NCBI GenBank assembly: GCA_025594325.1
Contig: JANHCV010000008.1
Coordinates: 1,612,001 to 1,676,000 of the forward strand
DNA from: Blastocladiella emersonii ATCC 22665
Taxonomy: Eukaryota; Blastocladiomycota; Blastocladiomycetes; Blastocladiales; Blastocladiaceae
Length of the DNA stretch: 64,000 nucleotides
Reading direction: 5' to 3'
Shown here piece by piece: positions 51,673 through 63,309 of the stretch; position 1 is the stretch's first letter, and the number at the start of each line of letters is the position of its first letter. The translations under genes and the position numbers were made by a program. Under the pieces are notes generated by a model. The model did no database searches, was not told where the DNA came from, and saw only the letters and a list, made by a program, of their open reading frames with translations.

Positions 51673-54600
51673 ATGAAGCAGAAGAAAAAGACTTCCCGCA
51701 AACGCGGCGGCAAAGCCCCTGCAACCGCTGAGCCCGCGCCCGCCGCGGCGTCGGCCCCGCAGCTTCCGCCGACTTTGACGTGTGCGACGCTCAACCTCGG
51801 CGGGAAGACCGATCCGTTCTACCCGTACGGTCGGACCTACCCGCGCGACCTGTTTCTGTACCACACCCCGCGCTTGCTTCGGCGCCTTGACGCGCTCGTG
51901 TTTCAGTGCGGCGACTTGCGCGACGTGGCGCGCACGTACGACGACGCCAAGCGCAAATACGGGTTCGGTGCCGACGTCACGTTCGTGCTCAGCGAATCGT
52001 ATCCAGAGGTGATTGCGCGCAACTTGCTTGTTCTGCACGCCGTTGCGCGCTGCGACGCCGCCTCGAAGCCTGTGCTTACTCGCCATATTGTCCAACTTAC
52101 TTACTCGCCGCTTCTCGACCCCGACACCCGCGACTTTTGGCACGCGCAGATGCGTGCTTGTTTGGATGCGACTTGGACCAACGAAGATGCCCAGGTTCGC
52201 GTGCTTGACGAGGACACGCTCCGTGCTGTCCGTCACTGCTGGGAGTCGTGGCTCGCGTGTGACTGGTCGCCCGAAAAGCTTATGTGTACCCGCGACGACT
52301 ACTGGACGCTAGTGTACGGCGACTCGTACAACGAAGCCAAGCACGTGGATGCTGCTGTGAACCGATTCATGATCGAATCTCTCAGCCTCTTCACGGAATT
52401 GATTTCCGACGGCGATCGCAGGATCGCCTTGGAGAACGAGGTCCGGTCGCTCTTGGAAAGTAAAATCTTCAGCTTTGACGACGGATCGAGCGCGGCATCC
52501 CTCGGCGCTGCGCGCGTTGTGCTCACTCTTGCAGTCAATCCAACGATGCTTCTCGCCTCTTCTCGCCGCTCTCTCGTGTTTGAGTCTCCGTCTGCCTTCT
52601 CTCCGCTCAACGTTTTTGTCCTTGACCCGTGCGACATGCACGGCAGCCTGCACCGCACGCTGGAAAAGTACGTCAACTCGCTCGTTGAGGCCTTTGGTCC
52701 TGGTAGCGAAAAACGCTCCAATGCCCTGTCACAGCGCCCCGCTTCTACTTGGAAGGAATCGCCACAGGTTACGCCATTCCTTTGCCGCGTCGCCTTTGTC
52801 GCTGGTCATCCCATCAAGATGATGGAGAAGCTTGCTTCTCAGCCTCAAATTTGCTTCCCTCCGCTGACGCCGCCTCGCCCTGCTTACAACGGCCAGCACG
52901 AGCAGAAACTGTTTCTTCGCTTCAACGTCATCGAAACGGGCACCTCGACGGATTCGTGCGGGTTGCTAAACCTGCTCGTGCACGCTTCTCCGCTGCTGAC
53001 CACCAATTGGGAGTCGGGCCGCTCGTTTGTGCACGCCTGGACCGACTACCTGCACACGATCGCGACTTCGCGGTCTGACTACTTGTGCCGCGTCACGGCG
53101 CTCCCGCTCGAGGCGTATCCGACACTTCTCGGCGTGAACCTCTACGAGCAAGGCACTGGCGACTATTGGAACTCTTACACGACACGCCTCGCTTGGAACG
53201 TTTGCCAGGTAGCGTGCTTTGGTGGCCGCAGCCACGAAGAGTTCACTTTCACCAAGGTCACGGATCCGAACGTGCCCGTTGCGCTGCGCGATTCGCCGTT
53301 CCTCCTTGACGCGATTTTGCAGTGTGCGGAGGGATTGTACGGGCCCAAAGCAAATGCCCTTGCTGTCATGCATGGTACACTAAATTCTCTTCCTCCTTGA
53401 TGACTGCGCACTCAATACGTTGCATGCTTGTAGCTGGACCGAACATGACGGGCGCCTTGCTTCCCAAACTTATTGCGCTCGCGTTCGCCTCGGGTCGCTT
53501 GACTTGGACGGGCGCCGCGCAGCTTTCAGTCCCGCCGTGGCCAGACATGCATGAGCTGTGGTCCGCGATTCGCATAGGTCTGTCGCTCACCACGCGCACG
53601 GCGGAGATCTTCGCCCAAGCGCAGCTCAACGGGTTCCCCGTTGGCGAACCACTTGCTGGAGCGTACCTGTACCGCGTCGAGGGGAATATTAGCTGCGCGG
53701 CAATCTCGTCGGCGTGTATCCCAAACGTACTTTCCGCCATGGTGCTCGAGATTGGCGGCGCGCACCAGTTCCGCAGCCTTAGCGCTGTTCAATCTGACAT
53801 CAAGCTCGTGGGCGAGACTGCGGGACAGCAGCTGTACGTCGCCGCATATGTCCCCCAATAGGTTGTCGAGGGTTTTTATGACGAGCTCGAGGTTCGCGTC
53901 CGTTTTGACCATCGCCACGTCTGCATCAAGCCGGCGCACGAGCAGTCCGTGCCTCTTGCTTCTGTCACGACCACCATGATTCCCTCCAGTGCATTGACAG
54001 GTGCTTGGGCCAGCATGCGTAGCATCGCCGACTTTGCGGCTGCGACGCGCTTCTTTCCTTGCAAGCCCGACGCAACGCCCCTGTCATCGAGTCTTATCAT
54101 GCCCATTGTCAGTGCTTCCGAGAGCGCCTCAACGATCGAGCTGACGCTTTCAATTCCGCGCGGCTTGCAGCGTGTACGAGTCGATCGCGTGACCGAGGAC
54201 GAGTCTGATCTTGCAGCTGGCGCCGCCGTTTACAAGGTAAACGGCCGGGTACAGGTTATCCGACTGCCTTGTCATGTCACGGTCAATTCCGTCTCCGCCG
54301 ATCTGCAGCAAAGCACAGTCAAGCTCACTCTCACTCGTGTCCTTGGCCCAATTGCGTTCCATGTCTCTCTTTTCCCGCTCATGTGCTGCCCACCCGATCG
54401 CGCCGACATGTATGACATTAGCGCACTGTGTCATACTGACCAGCAAGCCGCCATCCTCGCTACCAAACAATCCGCCTTGCCTGATGACATTCCCGCGTTC
54501 GATGCCTCGCGGGAAATCCCTGCAGACGACCTGACGTGCGAGCAGCAGGCGCGCTTCGTTCGCTTCTTTTCAACACGTCTCCTTTCTGCATACGCAACGG

Positions 54601-55181
54601 GTCATCGCGTCGTCGAGCTGCGAATTGAGGACTTGGCGAAACAGAACAAAGTACCCGCCGCCGTGATCATTCTAAATCGGCTGTCCGTCATCCCGCCGTC
54701 CAACACGTCGCACGCGCACACGCCCGTCCTCGAGGTCCAGTACATGCCGGCGCCAGCGCCCAATCGTTTCACGAGTTACGACCGTCGTGCGTCGAAGGCC
54801 ACACTTGCGCTGTTTGACCAGATTGCGAACAAGTACCGCTTGCACGGGCCCAACCCGGCGCCCCCCACGCGCATCACGCTTACCACCAACTTTGCGTCGC
54901 TTGCCCTGCAGTATCTCGAGCTTGGGCACTTTTCGATGCCCGCGGAGGGCGTGTGGAACGAGAGTTACTTTGAGCCGGCCTTCTTCAAGCGCATCCAGCC
55001 GCACCTGTACCGCTCGTTCCTCGTCCCGCACTACCCGCGGCACGGCGCCGAGTACAGGGTCCCGATTCCGGAGGTCCCGGTCGAGCCGCACGCTTGCACT
55101 CCGGCTAGAAAGGCGCTTGAGCGCGGCTTCGCGGCCGACCATCACGAGGAGTGGGATGAGCGTATCGTCGAGATTGAGTGA
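51673..55181 (+). CDS. DUF4470-like protein gene, one intron, one in-frame TAG
   Basis: The ATG at 51673 (MKQKKKTSRKRGGK) is chosen because the paralogue at 44081 starts the same way. Exon 1 (51673-53374) carries the DUF4470-like region at residues 40-125: LVFQCGDLRDVARTYDDAK and FVLSESYPEVIARNLLVLHA, a fold with 'ARNxLxL' as in that family. A 59-bp intron (53375-53433, GTACAC...CTTGTAG) joins VMH to AGPNMTGALL. Exon 2 (53434-55181) contains TAG at 53859-53861 after AAYVPQ, then continues in the same frame (VVEGFYDELEVRVRF) to TGA at 55181. Total length is a multiple of three (1,149 residues plus stop). The C-terminal half is not recognised. The TAG may be nonsense, read through, or the last bases of an unseen intron. 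Confidence 0.65.
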
Positions 55182-55322
55182 ATTCTGACGTGATTTATAC
55201 ATCTCATGTTTGAGTTTCGAACGAATGATTCTTTGTGAGCCCCCTGTCGCTCGTGATTCCCACGGCCGAGCGACTTGAACGCGACGCGTCGCGCCTCCCT
55301 CCAACTCCCCAACTCAAAACCC

Positions 55323-57735
55323 ATGAAGCAGTCTGCCATGAAACACTCCATGCATTGCGATCAAGGACCGCCTGCAACGCAGGTGCTGTCGTTTGCCGAC
55401 CTCCCGACCGAGTTGGCTGCCGCCGTGGTTCAGCTCGCTCAGATCGGCACCGCCGTCCCCTCGGCGTCGCGAGTGCTCGCCATTGTCTGTCGCGATTCCT
55501 CGGCGCTCTCGGTTTGGACAACACGGGAACTTGTTCGCCTCGGCGAGCTGAACCGGAGTCGAGTCCGCTACTGGATGCGTTCGCCTAAGTTGATGATAGT
55601 TGAAGCCGTTTCTCAGCTGCAGCACCAACTGCGCCGCACTTGTGATGATTCTGCATCACGCGACGACGATTCTGGATCATGCAACGACAATTCAGCAGTA
55701 TTTGAAGGACTTGGCAGGGAGATCGATGCTTTCTTGCGCGCCATCTTCTCCTGCGCTTGCACAGGTCGCCGCGTCCACTCTCATCTCGTTGGTCGAACAG
55801 CTGACCAGCTCGCCTCGAATATGGCTTCTGTTCTTGAACAACTCACAGATTCTCCGCAGCGAGTCTCGCTTTGCCTTAGTCCTGTTGTGACAATACTTCG
55901 CATTCTCTCGGCCGCAGTCGTGCTCAACAACCGGTCCTTTCTCGCCCACGCACTCGAGGCGATTGAACTGCGCTGGCCTCAGCTGCTCTCCGTGCGGCTT
56001 TCCTGGCACACTTGGGATGCTCTCGCTCTCTACCGTGCTTTTAGCCGTTCAAAGGACTTCGAATTTCCTGGATTGGACACCTCGTCATCTTCATACGAGC
56101 CGTCTCTGACCGATTTTCTTGCCTTTGCCGCGGCCACGTCGTGGAACTCGCGTCCGCTCGAACTTCTTCTCTCTCCGCGGTTTGGCGCTACGCCGACAAA
56201 GGTCCTCGAGTTCCTCTCTCTCAAACCCGTCTCGCATCTCATGTTCAACACGCTCGAGGAGACTCAGATTGAGGACGACGACATTTCTGGTGTGGTAGCG
56301 GCCATCCTTTCGTGCAGCTGCGATGTTCCCAATCCGCTTGTTCTTCAGGCAGTCTGCAGCGTTGCCGAGAACATTCCACAAGTACTGGCTGGCCTCCTGC
56401 CGCAGTTCGTCGACCAAATTCTCGCGTCCCTTACTCCCGAACAGCTTGTTCTCGTCAGTCGTTCGATTGCCGAGTGTATTGAGCCTTCGGAAGAAGATCC
56501 GAATCGTGATCATGAAGCTGAGCTTGAACGGTGCGAGGAGGTGATCAAAGAGGTACTTCCTCCGCTCATCGTTCACGGCTTGCTTCAGCCGCGTGAGCTT
56601 GGCCAGATCCTTGTACGTCTGATCAACGACCGGCACTTGAGCAAGGCGGCTGCCGACCTTCGACCAATTGTGCCTTTGTCGATGTGGGACGACGTTCTCG
56701 TTTCGGGTACATTTCCTTCCGCAGTGCTTGCATGGGGGTTGAGAAAGTGCTAACTCTCGCTGTCCCTGCTGTTGATGAATAGCTTTCAAGGATCCGCAAA
56801 CCGAGGATTGGGGCCAGAAACACCGAGAGCTTGCTCGATTTGCATGCGAAACGCCCATTTTCCACCTCCTTTCTCAACTCAAGCCGGTTTTCGAGTCCCC
56901 AGACGGCTTTCACGTGGGCGACTTCCTTGCTACCTTTTTCAACGAGAGCACCAATACGGACGACAACATGTTCGAGCTCTTCTCCATTGTCGTGCCGCAC
57001 CTGCCAAGCCTGCCCCCGCGAACGTTTGCCCACGACTACGAAATGTGTTTCTTGCTCACGCGTCTCGCGGTGGCCGTATTTTCGCAGCCACAACTTCGAG
57101 ATCGCGCTCTTGACCTTGTGCGCGAAGCGGGCTCTGCTACCAAATTGGTCGTGGTCATGGTCCTCATCCGGCTGAAGTATCCTAACATCCTGCCGGACCA
57201 GCCCGCGTCATACCACGTCGACCAAGCATGCTGCTCATCTGCTTACGAATCTGCTTGGCGCGAAACTTTCTCCACGCTCTTCGCCGCAGCCATGCCCTGC
57301 GGGACCGAACTAGCGAAGCCGCTCTCGGAGGCTGCGAGGTGGGCACGACAGTTTCATCAAATGGTGAGTCGCGACCGGTGTATCTGCTTACGCTGCTACC
57401 AGTCGCGCGAACCGGCCGACGGGTTGACCGAGTTCGTGCTCACCACACTGCTTCAGCACGACGCGAAGCTGGTCGTCACGCTGTTCGAGGCGCTTAATCC
57501 TCTCCCTACCATGTGCTCGAAGTTTCTACCCTCCGGGTCTCTCGACGACGCCATGACCGCAGAGCGCGTTAGTGCTCTTGCTTCGTCACGGGACGCTAAT
57601 GTCAATCATCTGGCTGAGCTTCAACGCCTCGCCCCCACCAAATACGCGGCGGCAGATTTGCTTCCGCCACAAGATGAGGCCAAGCGTCAATATCGCGATA
57701 CCTGGTTCCACGCGTATTACGGCAATCCGTCGTAG
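55323..57735 (+). CDS. F-box-like host protein, one intron
   Basis: The first ATG in frame is 55323. Exon 1 (55323-56706) begins MKQSAMKHSMHCDQG and has an F-box-like helix pair at residues 22-50 (LSFADLPTELAAAVVQLA). Then come long helical stretches and a serine/aspartate linker. A 76-bp intron (56707-56782, GTACAT...GTGCTAACT...GAATAG) brings LVS to FKDPQTEDWGQKHREL in phase. Exon 2 (56783-57735) continues FACETPIFHLLSQLKPVF, TFAHDYEMCFLLTRLAV and ends YYGNPS. The spliced product is 778 aa. F-box proteins link targets to SCF ubiquitin ligases; the target region here is unknown. Between about 55730 and 55890 another frame also looks protein-like, so a compensated frameshift cannot be excluded. 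Confidence 0.65.
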
Positions 57736-58269
57736 ACTTGTGTGGCCATGTCGTCGGCCCCTGCCGCCTTGGGTCGGACAACGCTGGCATCGTAGGTGAT
57801 CAATTTGTGTGCATACAGGTCTGAGTGGAACAACGATGTTTGGCGTTCATGTTCAAAAACCGAATCAAGTCGGTGAGGGGAAGTGGTGCGGCAAGAAGCG
57901 TCACGGCGCGCCGCGCCACTCACGTGACCAATCCCGATTGAAAGTTTTCCTTGCACTTGGAAAATGAGCATCTGGACCCTTTTTTGGCCATCAATCCTTG
58001 ACAGCATTGGAGTGAAACGGTCCCTATACGTCGCTCAAACCTGAGGCAAGAGCAAAACCGCGTCGTTTTGCAGTTTCGCATCAGTGCCACCAGCGCGCTC
58101 ATGCTTGACCTCCCGCTCTGTACTGCGCCAATAATAAGGTCTGAACTGAGAGTTGACGCCCTTGAAACGAAAAGGCTTGGCCGACACTGCCCGCGGGTGC
58201 GCTTCAAATCGCGTCCCGAAACGCGTCTCGCGGCGGTCAGGTGAGCGTCAGGTGACCGGTTGCCACAAC
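57736..58269. other. No gene recognised
   Basis: This is the 3' flank of the F-box-like gene. I see no frame with protein-like content. Confidence 0.35.
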
Positions 58270-60168
58270 GACCAATTGCCAGTACCTCCACCACTCACTC
58301 CGTTCGGGTGTCAACTGTGCGGGGCTTTGCCCAAGTGACCTCTTGCCGCGATCACACGGCACTCCAGACGCGTCGTGGACGCGCAATGCAAGGAACTGCA
58401 TTATTTGTGAACTGAGAGACACGGGACTCGCATCAAGCACAGCGCTGACTGAGATAGTGCTTCGGATCCGTAAAACGCAGAGGGGCTCGAAAGAAAGAGT
58501 CGCGACGCGTCAGAACCACGCGTTGGGGCCGTCGCAACACGCCTTCTTCGCGCTTTTGTGCGTCTTCCTGCTCTTGAGGTGGATCAAGTCGACTACGGAC
58601 GTGGCGGAGATAGCTGAAGGTCGCCGAACGGATCGCTGTTCAAGTTGCGGGAGCGACTCCTTGTGCAGCGAGTTGCGATCAAGCACGCACAAACACGAAC
58701 TGACTCGAGTGATGGTGGCTTTGATCGAGCGCTAGCACGACTTGATTGTGGGCGCTGATCCGATTACTCTTAACATCGCCTCAATGCAGCATACGCGCAC
58801 GTAGCGCGTAGTTCCAGCGCGCTCAAGGCAACTGAGATCGGATTTGTGACAGACGAGTCAAGGCGAGCCACTCGCTCATAACAGCATGCTGGTGTTCTGA
58901 ATGAGCCGAAAATAAAGCAGTCGGCGATCGTGAACTAACAGAACGTATCATGCACAACGAATGCACGCGAAGACTCGATCTCGACTAACGCGTCGATTTT
59001 CTGCTAAGAATGCGACCAACGATGATTCCGTTCGCGTCGCACGCCATGAGCCAGCTCGAGACCTCGCGTGAGCTCGCCTCCTTGTGCACGGAACAAGAGA
59101 GCTCGGATGAAGCGGACCTAAGGTGGAAGGATCGCGAAAGGTTGAAGTGCGCTACGGTGCCCACGGCATGTCGCTGACAGCGACACGAGACACTCCCGAC
59201 CGCGCCCGCGACGACCTCCCTGCTCAGCCGCCTTACGCTCGCCTCCAGTTGCGCGGTGGTCGACGCGTACAAATTTTGCACGGGAAGCCTGTCAGCGATG
59301 TTGGACGTAATGATGGTTCGCGGCGCGCATAGAATAGAGCTCGTCCGAGCTCGACAAGGGTTCTGATGATTTGGTCGTACGACGTTCCGCCGCCGTGCAG
59401 GTGGCAGCGGTCGGGGTCAGAGGCGATCAGCAGCACAGCAGATGAGTTGGGCGTGCTTGCGCCGGAGCAAAGCCAGATGCGCGCTCCGCTCATGAGTTTG
59501 CATCCCGCACCGCCGAAGCAGAGAGACCGCGTAGCTAGTCGTTGAGAGCGTTAAAGTGACTTTGTCGTGCCAATTCGGGCAGCACAACGTCCCGCGACAA
59601 GTAAGCGAGATGCGACGCGACGCTTGGCGGGCACAACGACAGTGTAGTGGCGGCGGCGGCAATGCAAGAAAAGCGAGTACATGGACGCAAGAAAGAGAAT
59701 AGGAACACAAATAGCATCTCCTTCGAGCTGGGGTCGCTTCGCGACGCCAGATATCGCAAGCTCAGACGACGTGAAAGGGTCCCGCGACATGCTTCTCTGC
59801 TCGCGAGCGCGCCTAAGCAGCGCTCCTGCAGTAGCAAGAACAGAGTGCGAAAGCGATGCCAACGGAGCACTTGAGTCACCGGTCGAGTCGAGCACAGCAC
59901 GTCGCCGCGCGAGCGCCACCCAAAGCGCTGCAGGAGAGACGGGACCAGCCTGCCGTCGAGTTCATGATTTATGGAATCCATTGCATAGAGTAAATGAGCT
60001 TCATTGAATAAGGAGAGCAAACGGGAGGGGAGCAGAGCGGAAGCGAGAGCCGAAGCGAAGTGGCGTAACGCGACACGGGAGTGATGTCATCGGGAGCAAC
60101 GTGATCGGGTCACATGCAAAAACTGTCAGCAGAAAGTCGCGGTCACTATAGCTTGGGCAAAGCCCCGC
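58270..60168 (-). repeat. Inverted-repeat element, copy B
   Basis: It is bounded by GCGGGGCTTTGCCCAA at 58319-58334 and its inverse at 60153-60168. It resembles copy A (32231-33979 plus flank) in reverse. The shared gene-like stretch reads FLLLRWIKSTTDVAE near 58570 on the plus strand. Copies are diverged and slightly different in length (about 1,850 against 1,749 bp between motifs). Confidence 0.6.
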
Positions 60169-60215
60169 ACTTGATCGTGGACGCCTCTCCCGGTTGGCCG
60201 AGTTTCGAGCCCAAT

Positions 60216-60274
60216 GCTATGATGTGAGAGTGGACAAAACGGATCCGCCATGACGTTCCTGCTACCTACAGCAC
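60216..60274 (+). repeat. 59-bp direct repeat, unit 1
   Basis: It starts GCTATGATGTGAGAGTGGAC and matches 60478-60536 at 57 of 59 positions. The two units are 203 bp apart. Confidence 0.85.
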
Positions 60275-60477
60275 TCCCCCGCACTCGAGCATCACAGCTC
60301 ACTGGTCCATCAGGCTTCTGGTCTCTTGGGGCGGGCATTTTCTTCCGCATTTCATCTCGATTTTATGTCGTAAGCCTTTTTCACGATGGTGAGTGCCAGA
60401 GTCATGCTGAAGTCCCGCTCCCCCGAACTATAAATTTTTTAGCGCAGAGGATCGAACTCCGCCAGGGCTCATAACCT

Positions 60478-60536
60478 GCTATGATGTGAGAGTGGACGAA
60501 ACGGATCCGCCATGACGTTCCTGCTACATACAGCAC
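60478..60536 (+). repeat. 59-bp direct repeat, unit 2
   Basis: Second unit of the pair. On the minus strand both encode NVMADPF-PLSHHS, so a piece of the adjacent pseudogene has been duplicated. Confidence 0.85.
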
Positions 60537-61470
60537 AGCGCGGCGAACACGACGCCGCCGAGCTCGAAAAAGTTGGAGATGTAGCCCAAAATCGACGATA
60601 TGGCCGAGTTTGCGTCCGCGTTAGGCACCACGAAGCGCGCGGAGCGTGGCAGCGCGGGGAACGTGCCAGGAACAGCAAACACCGCGTTGGCCACCGTCGT
60701 TGGGATCACGCTGCGGACGACGGCGTTCTTGACGCACTGCAGCGGAACGCCAGACAGCGTCGCCGAGTGGAACACGGACTCGGCGGTCGCGAAAGGGCTG
60801 CGGTTGAGCACCATGCCGTTGAGTCGCAGGGTGCGGATGAACCACGAATGCCCGCCCGAAGTGGTCGTAGCGGCCGATCCGTCGGGCTCGCGGAGCACCG
60901 CGCGCGCAAACGCCTTGAACGCCGTGGCGAGGTTGTTGGGGAGCAGGCGACCGTCAGCGACGGGAACGTCAGGACGCGGCACACGCGGACGAGCATCATC
61001 CACTCCTTGAAAATTGCAAGCTTGAAGCGGCCCTCGCTAGCAAAGTGGAACAGCGGGGATTGCAGTGTGGGCGCCTCGAGGCGTGGTCGTAGGCCTCATA
61101 AATAGCTTCGAACGCGCCCGACATGGGCTCTTTGGTGTCCGAGTCATATCCGACCAGAACCCGCCCGCAACAATGGTGCAAGGCCAGTGTGGCGCTGTGC
61201 GGCGGCCTCGTCGTGCTGGCAGGAGGTTCAGCTTCATTTGACCAAATGGCACGACGCAGAGGCCATTTTCATGTCGTTGATACATTTGCAGTAAGTGGTG
61301 AAGGCTTATCGTCGGCAGCATGTTGGGTATGGGAGAGAAGTCGCGACCGTCGCGGTGGTCGGCGTGGCCAGCAGCTGGTTCCCGTCGCGGGCTCCACTTT
61401 AGGACTCTGCCGCGCTCGGCCGCCACCCATGGTTTCCTGGCCTTCCGTCCGCAACACTCGTTCATTGGGT
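60520..61470 (-). pseudogene. Decayed host-like gene
   Basis: The clearest stretch is 60524-60962: NNLATAFKAFARAVLREPDG, SWFIRTLRLNGMVLNRSPFA, VPLQCVKNAVVRSVIPTTVA. Upstream, in other frames, are RVLVGYDSDTKEPMSGAFEA near 61165 and LPTISLHHLLQMYQRHENGL near 61320. Frameshifts separate these parts. Not assigned to a family. Confidence 0.4.
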
Positions 61471-61499
61471 GACCGACGCTGCGATGCCTGACTAGGTGC

Positions 61500-63000
61500 G
61501 TCCGTTAGACATCTCTTAGGAGTGGATCCGCAAGCTCGCCGAGGTCAACTCGAGGCGGTCCGCTTCATGCCCGCTTCGACCCGCGTCCCACAGCCCCGGC
61601 CAGCAGTACCGTTGGTGCGGGTGATGATAGAGCTCCAGGTGGTGTGTTTGTGAGGGTGGCTAGTATGTTGCGCGCGAGCACCAAGACGTATCGCGAGTCG
61701 CGGTCCGCGACGAGACTGCGCGGCGCAGCGTTCTGTTTTTTAACGAACGCGAGGACCGAAGTTTGAGTTGCTACGATTGTTTTCTGCATCGTGTATGGTG
61801 GTCCGGGGTGGCGCGGACGCGTCGGGTGCGGCTCGGGCCGGACGCGCGAGACAGTGCGAGACGCGTCGCGATATCACGTGAAGCGCGTTTTTTGATCGGC
61901 GCGCTGCGCGTTGGCCGCTTCGGCGCTTCGGCGGTGGACTCTGCGCTTCCGCAGCCACACGCCCCCGCCCGCTCGCTCCCGCCCGGCCCCTACATAACCG
62001 GGCGGGTCCCCTTGCACCGACCGACGCTCCTGCACACGCTCGCCGCCGCCGCCATCCCATACGCCGCTCCACGCCGCCGTCGCTGCACACTCGACCCGCG
62101 CCCGCCGACCAAGTGGAGCTTGCCGCCCGACCGATTGACGCTAAACGACGACACGCACCCGCACTCGCACGCTTGGCTCCACGTCACGGTGCGCATCCCC
62201 GCGACCCGCTCGTCACGGCGCACGCGCGCGGCGGCGACGTCGATCGCCCGCCCGCCCACCTCTCGTGCTGATGGGCGCGAGACCGACGTGGATGCCGCTC
62301 CGCCGCCGCCGCCCTGCTCGCCGTCTCTCACACATCCGCGCCCGCGCAGTGTGTCTCACTCGCTCTCGTCGCGATTCCGTAGCTCGCGCGCCCCGCATCA
62401 GCGCTGAGCGGCCCGCGCAGTCGCGTCGGTTGCCGCCACGACCACGGCGAGCGGGAACGCCTCCTGCACCCGCGCTGGGTCGCAGCTCGGTGTCTCACGT
62501 CCGATCGCTCGCGCTCGCTGCCCGTCTAGACGCGCGGAGACGGTGCCAACTCGGTGCTCAAGCTTGACGAAGTCGCGTGCGGTCTCGGTACGATCGCGCG
62601 TCTCGCCTCCACCAGCGCGGCGATGACTAACTCGGCGCCTGCCGCGATCCGTTCCTTCTATTCGAGCGCTCAGGTGCCGCGGCGGCCAAGGCGGGCGCGA
62701 CACGGGTACGTTCTCGCTCTGCTTGCACGACATCTCCCTCAATCCCGCTCCTCACCTCGGTCTCCCGCGCTCGCCCCCGCTGTAACCTCGACCGAGCGCG
62801 TCAAGTGCTTCAAGATGACCACGGCCGCGAGTGATGGCGGCGGCGCAAGGACCGCAGCAGCGGCGCGCGCGCATGGGCTCGACGCGGGCGCGGCGCGGGT
62901 GCGGTGCGGGCGGACCGTGGTCGTGGCGGCCATCGTCGCAGTAGCAGTGCGGGTGCGGTGCTGGGGTGCAGGGCGCGCGCGCTGGCCGCGGCCCTGATCC
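61500..63000. other. GC-rich region, no gene supported
   Basis: Many long frames are open on both strands, but all are rich in Arg, Pro, Ala and Ser, as expected from GC-rich non-coding DNA. The only item I note is the ACGCGT/CACGTG module at 61860-61881. Confidence 0.45.
61860..61881 (+). promoter_or_regulatory. GACGCGTCG-N4-ATCACGTGA module
   Basis: Same words and spacing as at 12397 and 22601; here N4 is CGAT. Confidence 0.45.
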
Positions 63001-63024
63001 CGGCACCGCACCCGCTTTTTTTTT

Positions 63025-63300
63025 GCGTCCCGTGATCCCTATACAAAGGTCCTTTGTATACTTTGGACGGATTCCTTAGTAAAGCTTTGAGGACGCTTAG
63101 GCCGAAACCCGCGCAAAAGAAACCGCAGCCCAAAGGATTCAAAGCGACTTGAACCGGCCCTCACCCAAAGTTTTCAAAGTAACTCAGTCGCCGCAAAGGA
63201 TCCCAAAGTGACTTAGAAGTGTTCCGTCCAAAGTAAACGTCAAGTATACTCCAAAGCGACTTTGCTAATCCTTTGTATCCTTTGGAGCCCGGGGCCCTTT
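63025..63300. repeat. CAAAG-rich degenerate subrepeats
   Basis: Words such as CCAAAGCGACTT, CAAAGTGACTT and CAAAGTAACT recur about every 35-45 bp, flanked by CCTTTGTAT in inverted pairs (63049, 63271). It may be the end of a transposon. Confidence 0.45.
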
Positions 63301-63309
63301 TCACTGTGG

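Noticed and set aside
36388-53861. Reassigned nuclear genetic code with TAG as sense
   Set aside because: TAG terminates the Harbinger accessory gene, the F-box-like gene and two viral genes at expected ends, and several TAG-bearing genes are already pseudogenes.
53831-53861. A 29-bp intron (GTACGT...AATAG) removing the TAG of the DUF4470-like gene
   Set aside because: Too short for the spliceosome and out of phase with the continuing frame; the TAG is left as unexplained.
60430-60480. tRNA gene on the minus strand (T-arm-like GGAGTTCGATCCTC and an anticodon-arm-like stem)
   Set aside because: There is no D arm, the variable loop is missing and the acceptor stem does not pair. At most it is a tRNA-derived scrap.
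61500-63000. Many long open frames on both strands
   Set aside because: They overlap in all frames and consist of Arg/Pro/Ala/Ser, as expected for GC-rich non-coding DNA; none shows a domain or splice structure.
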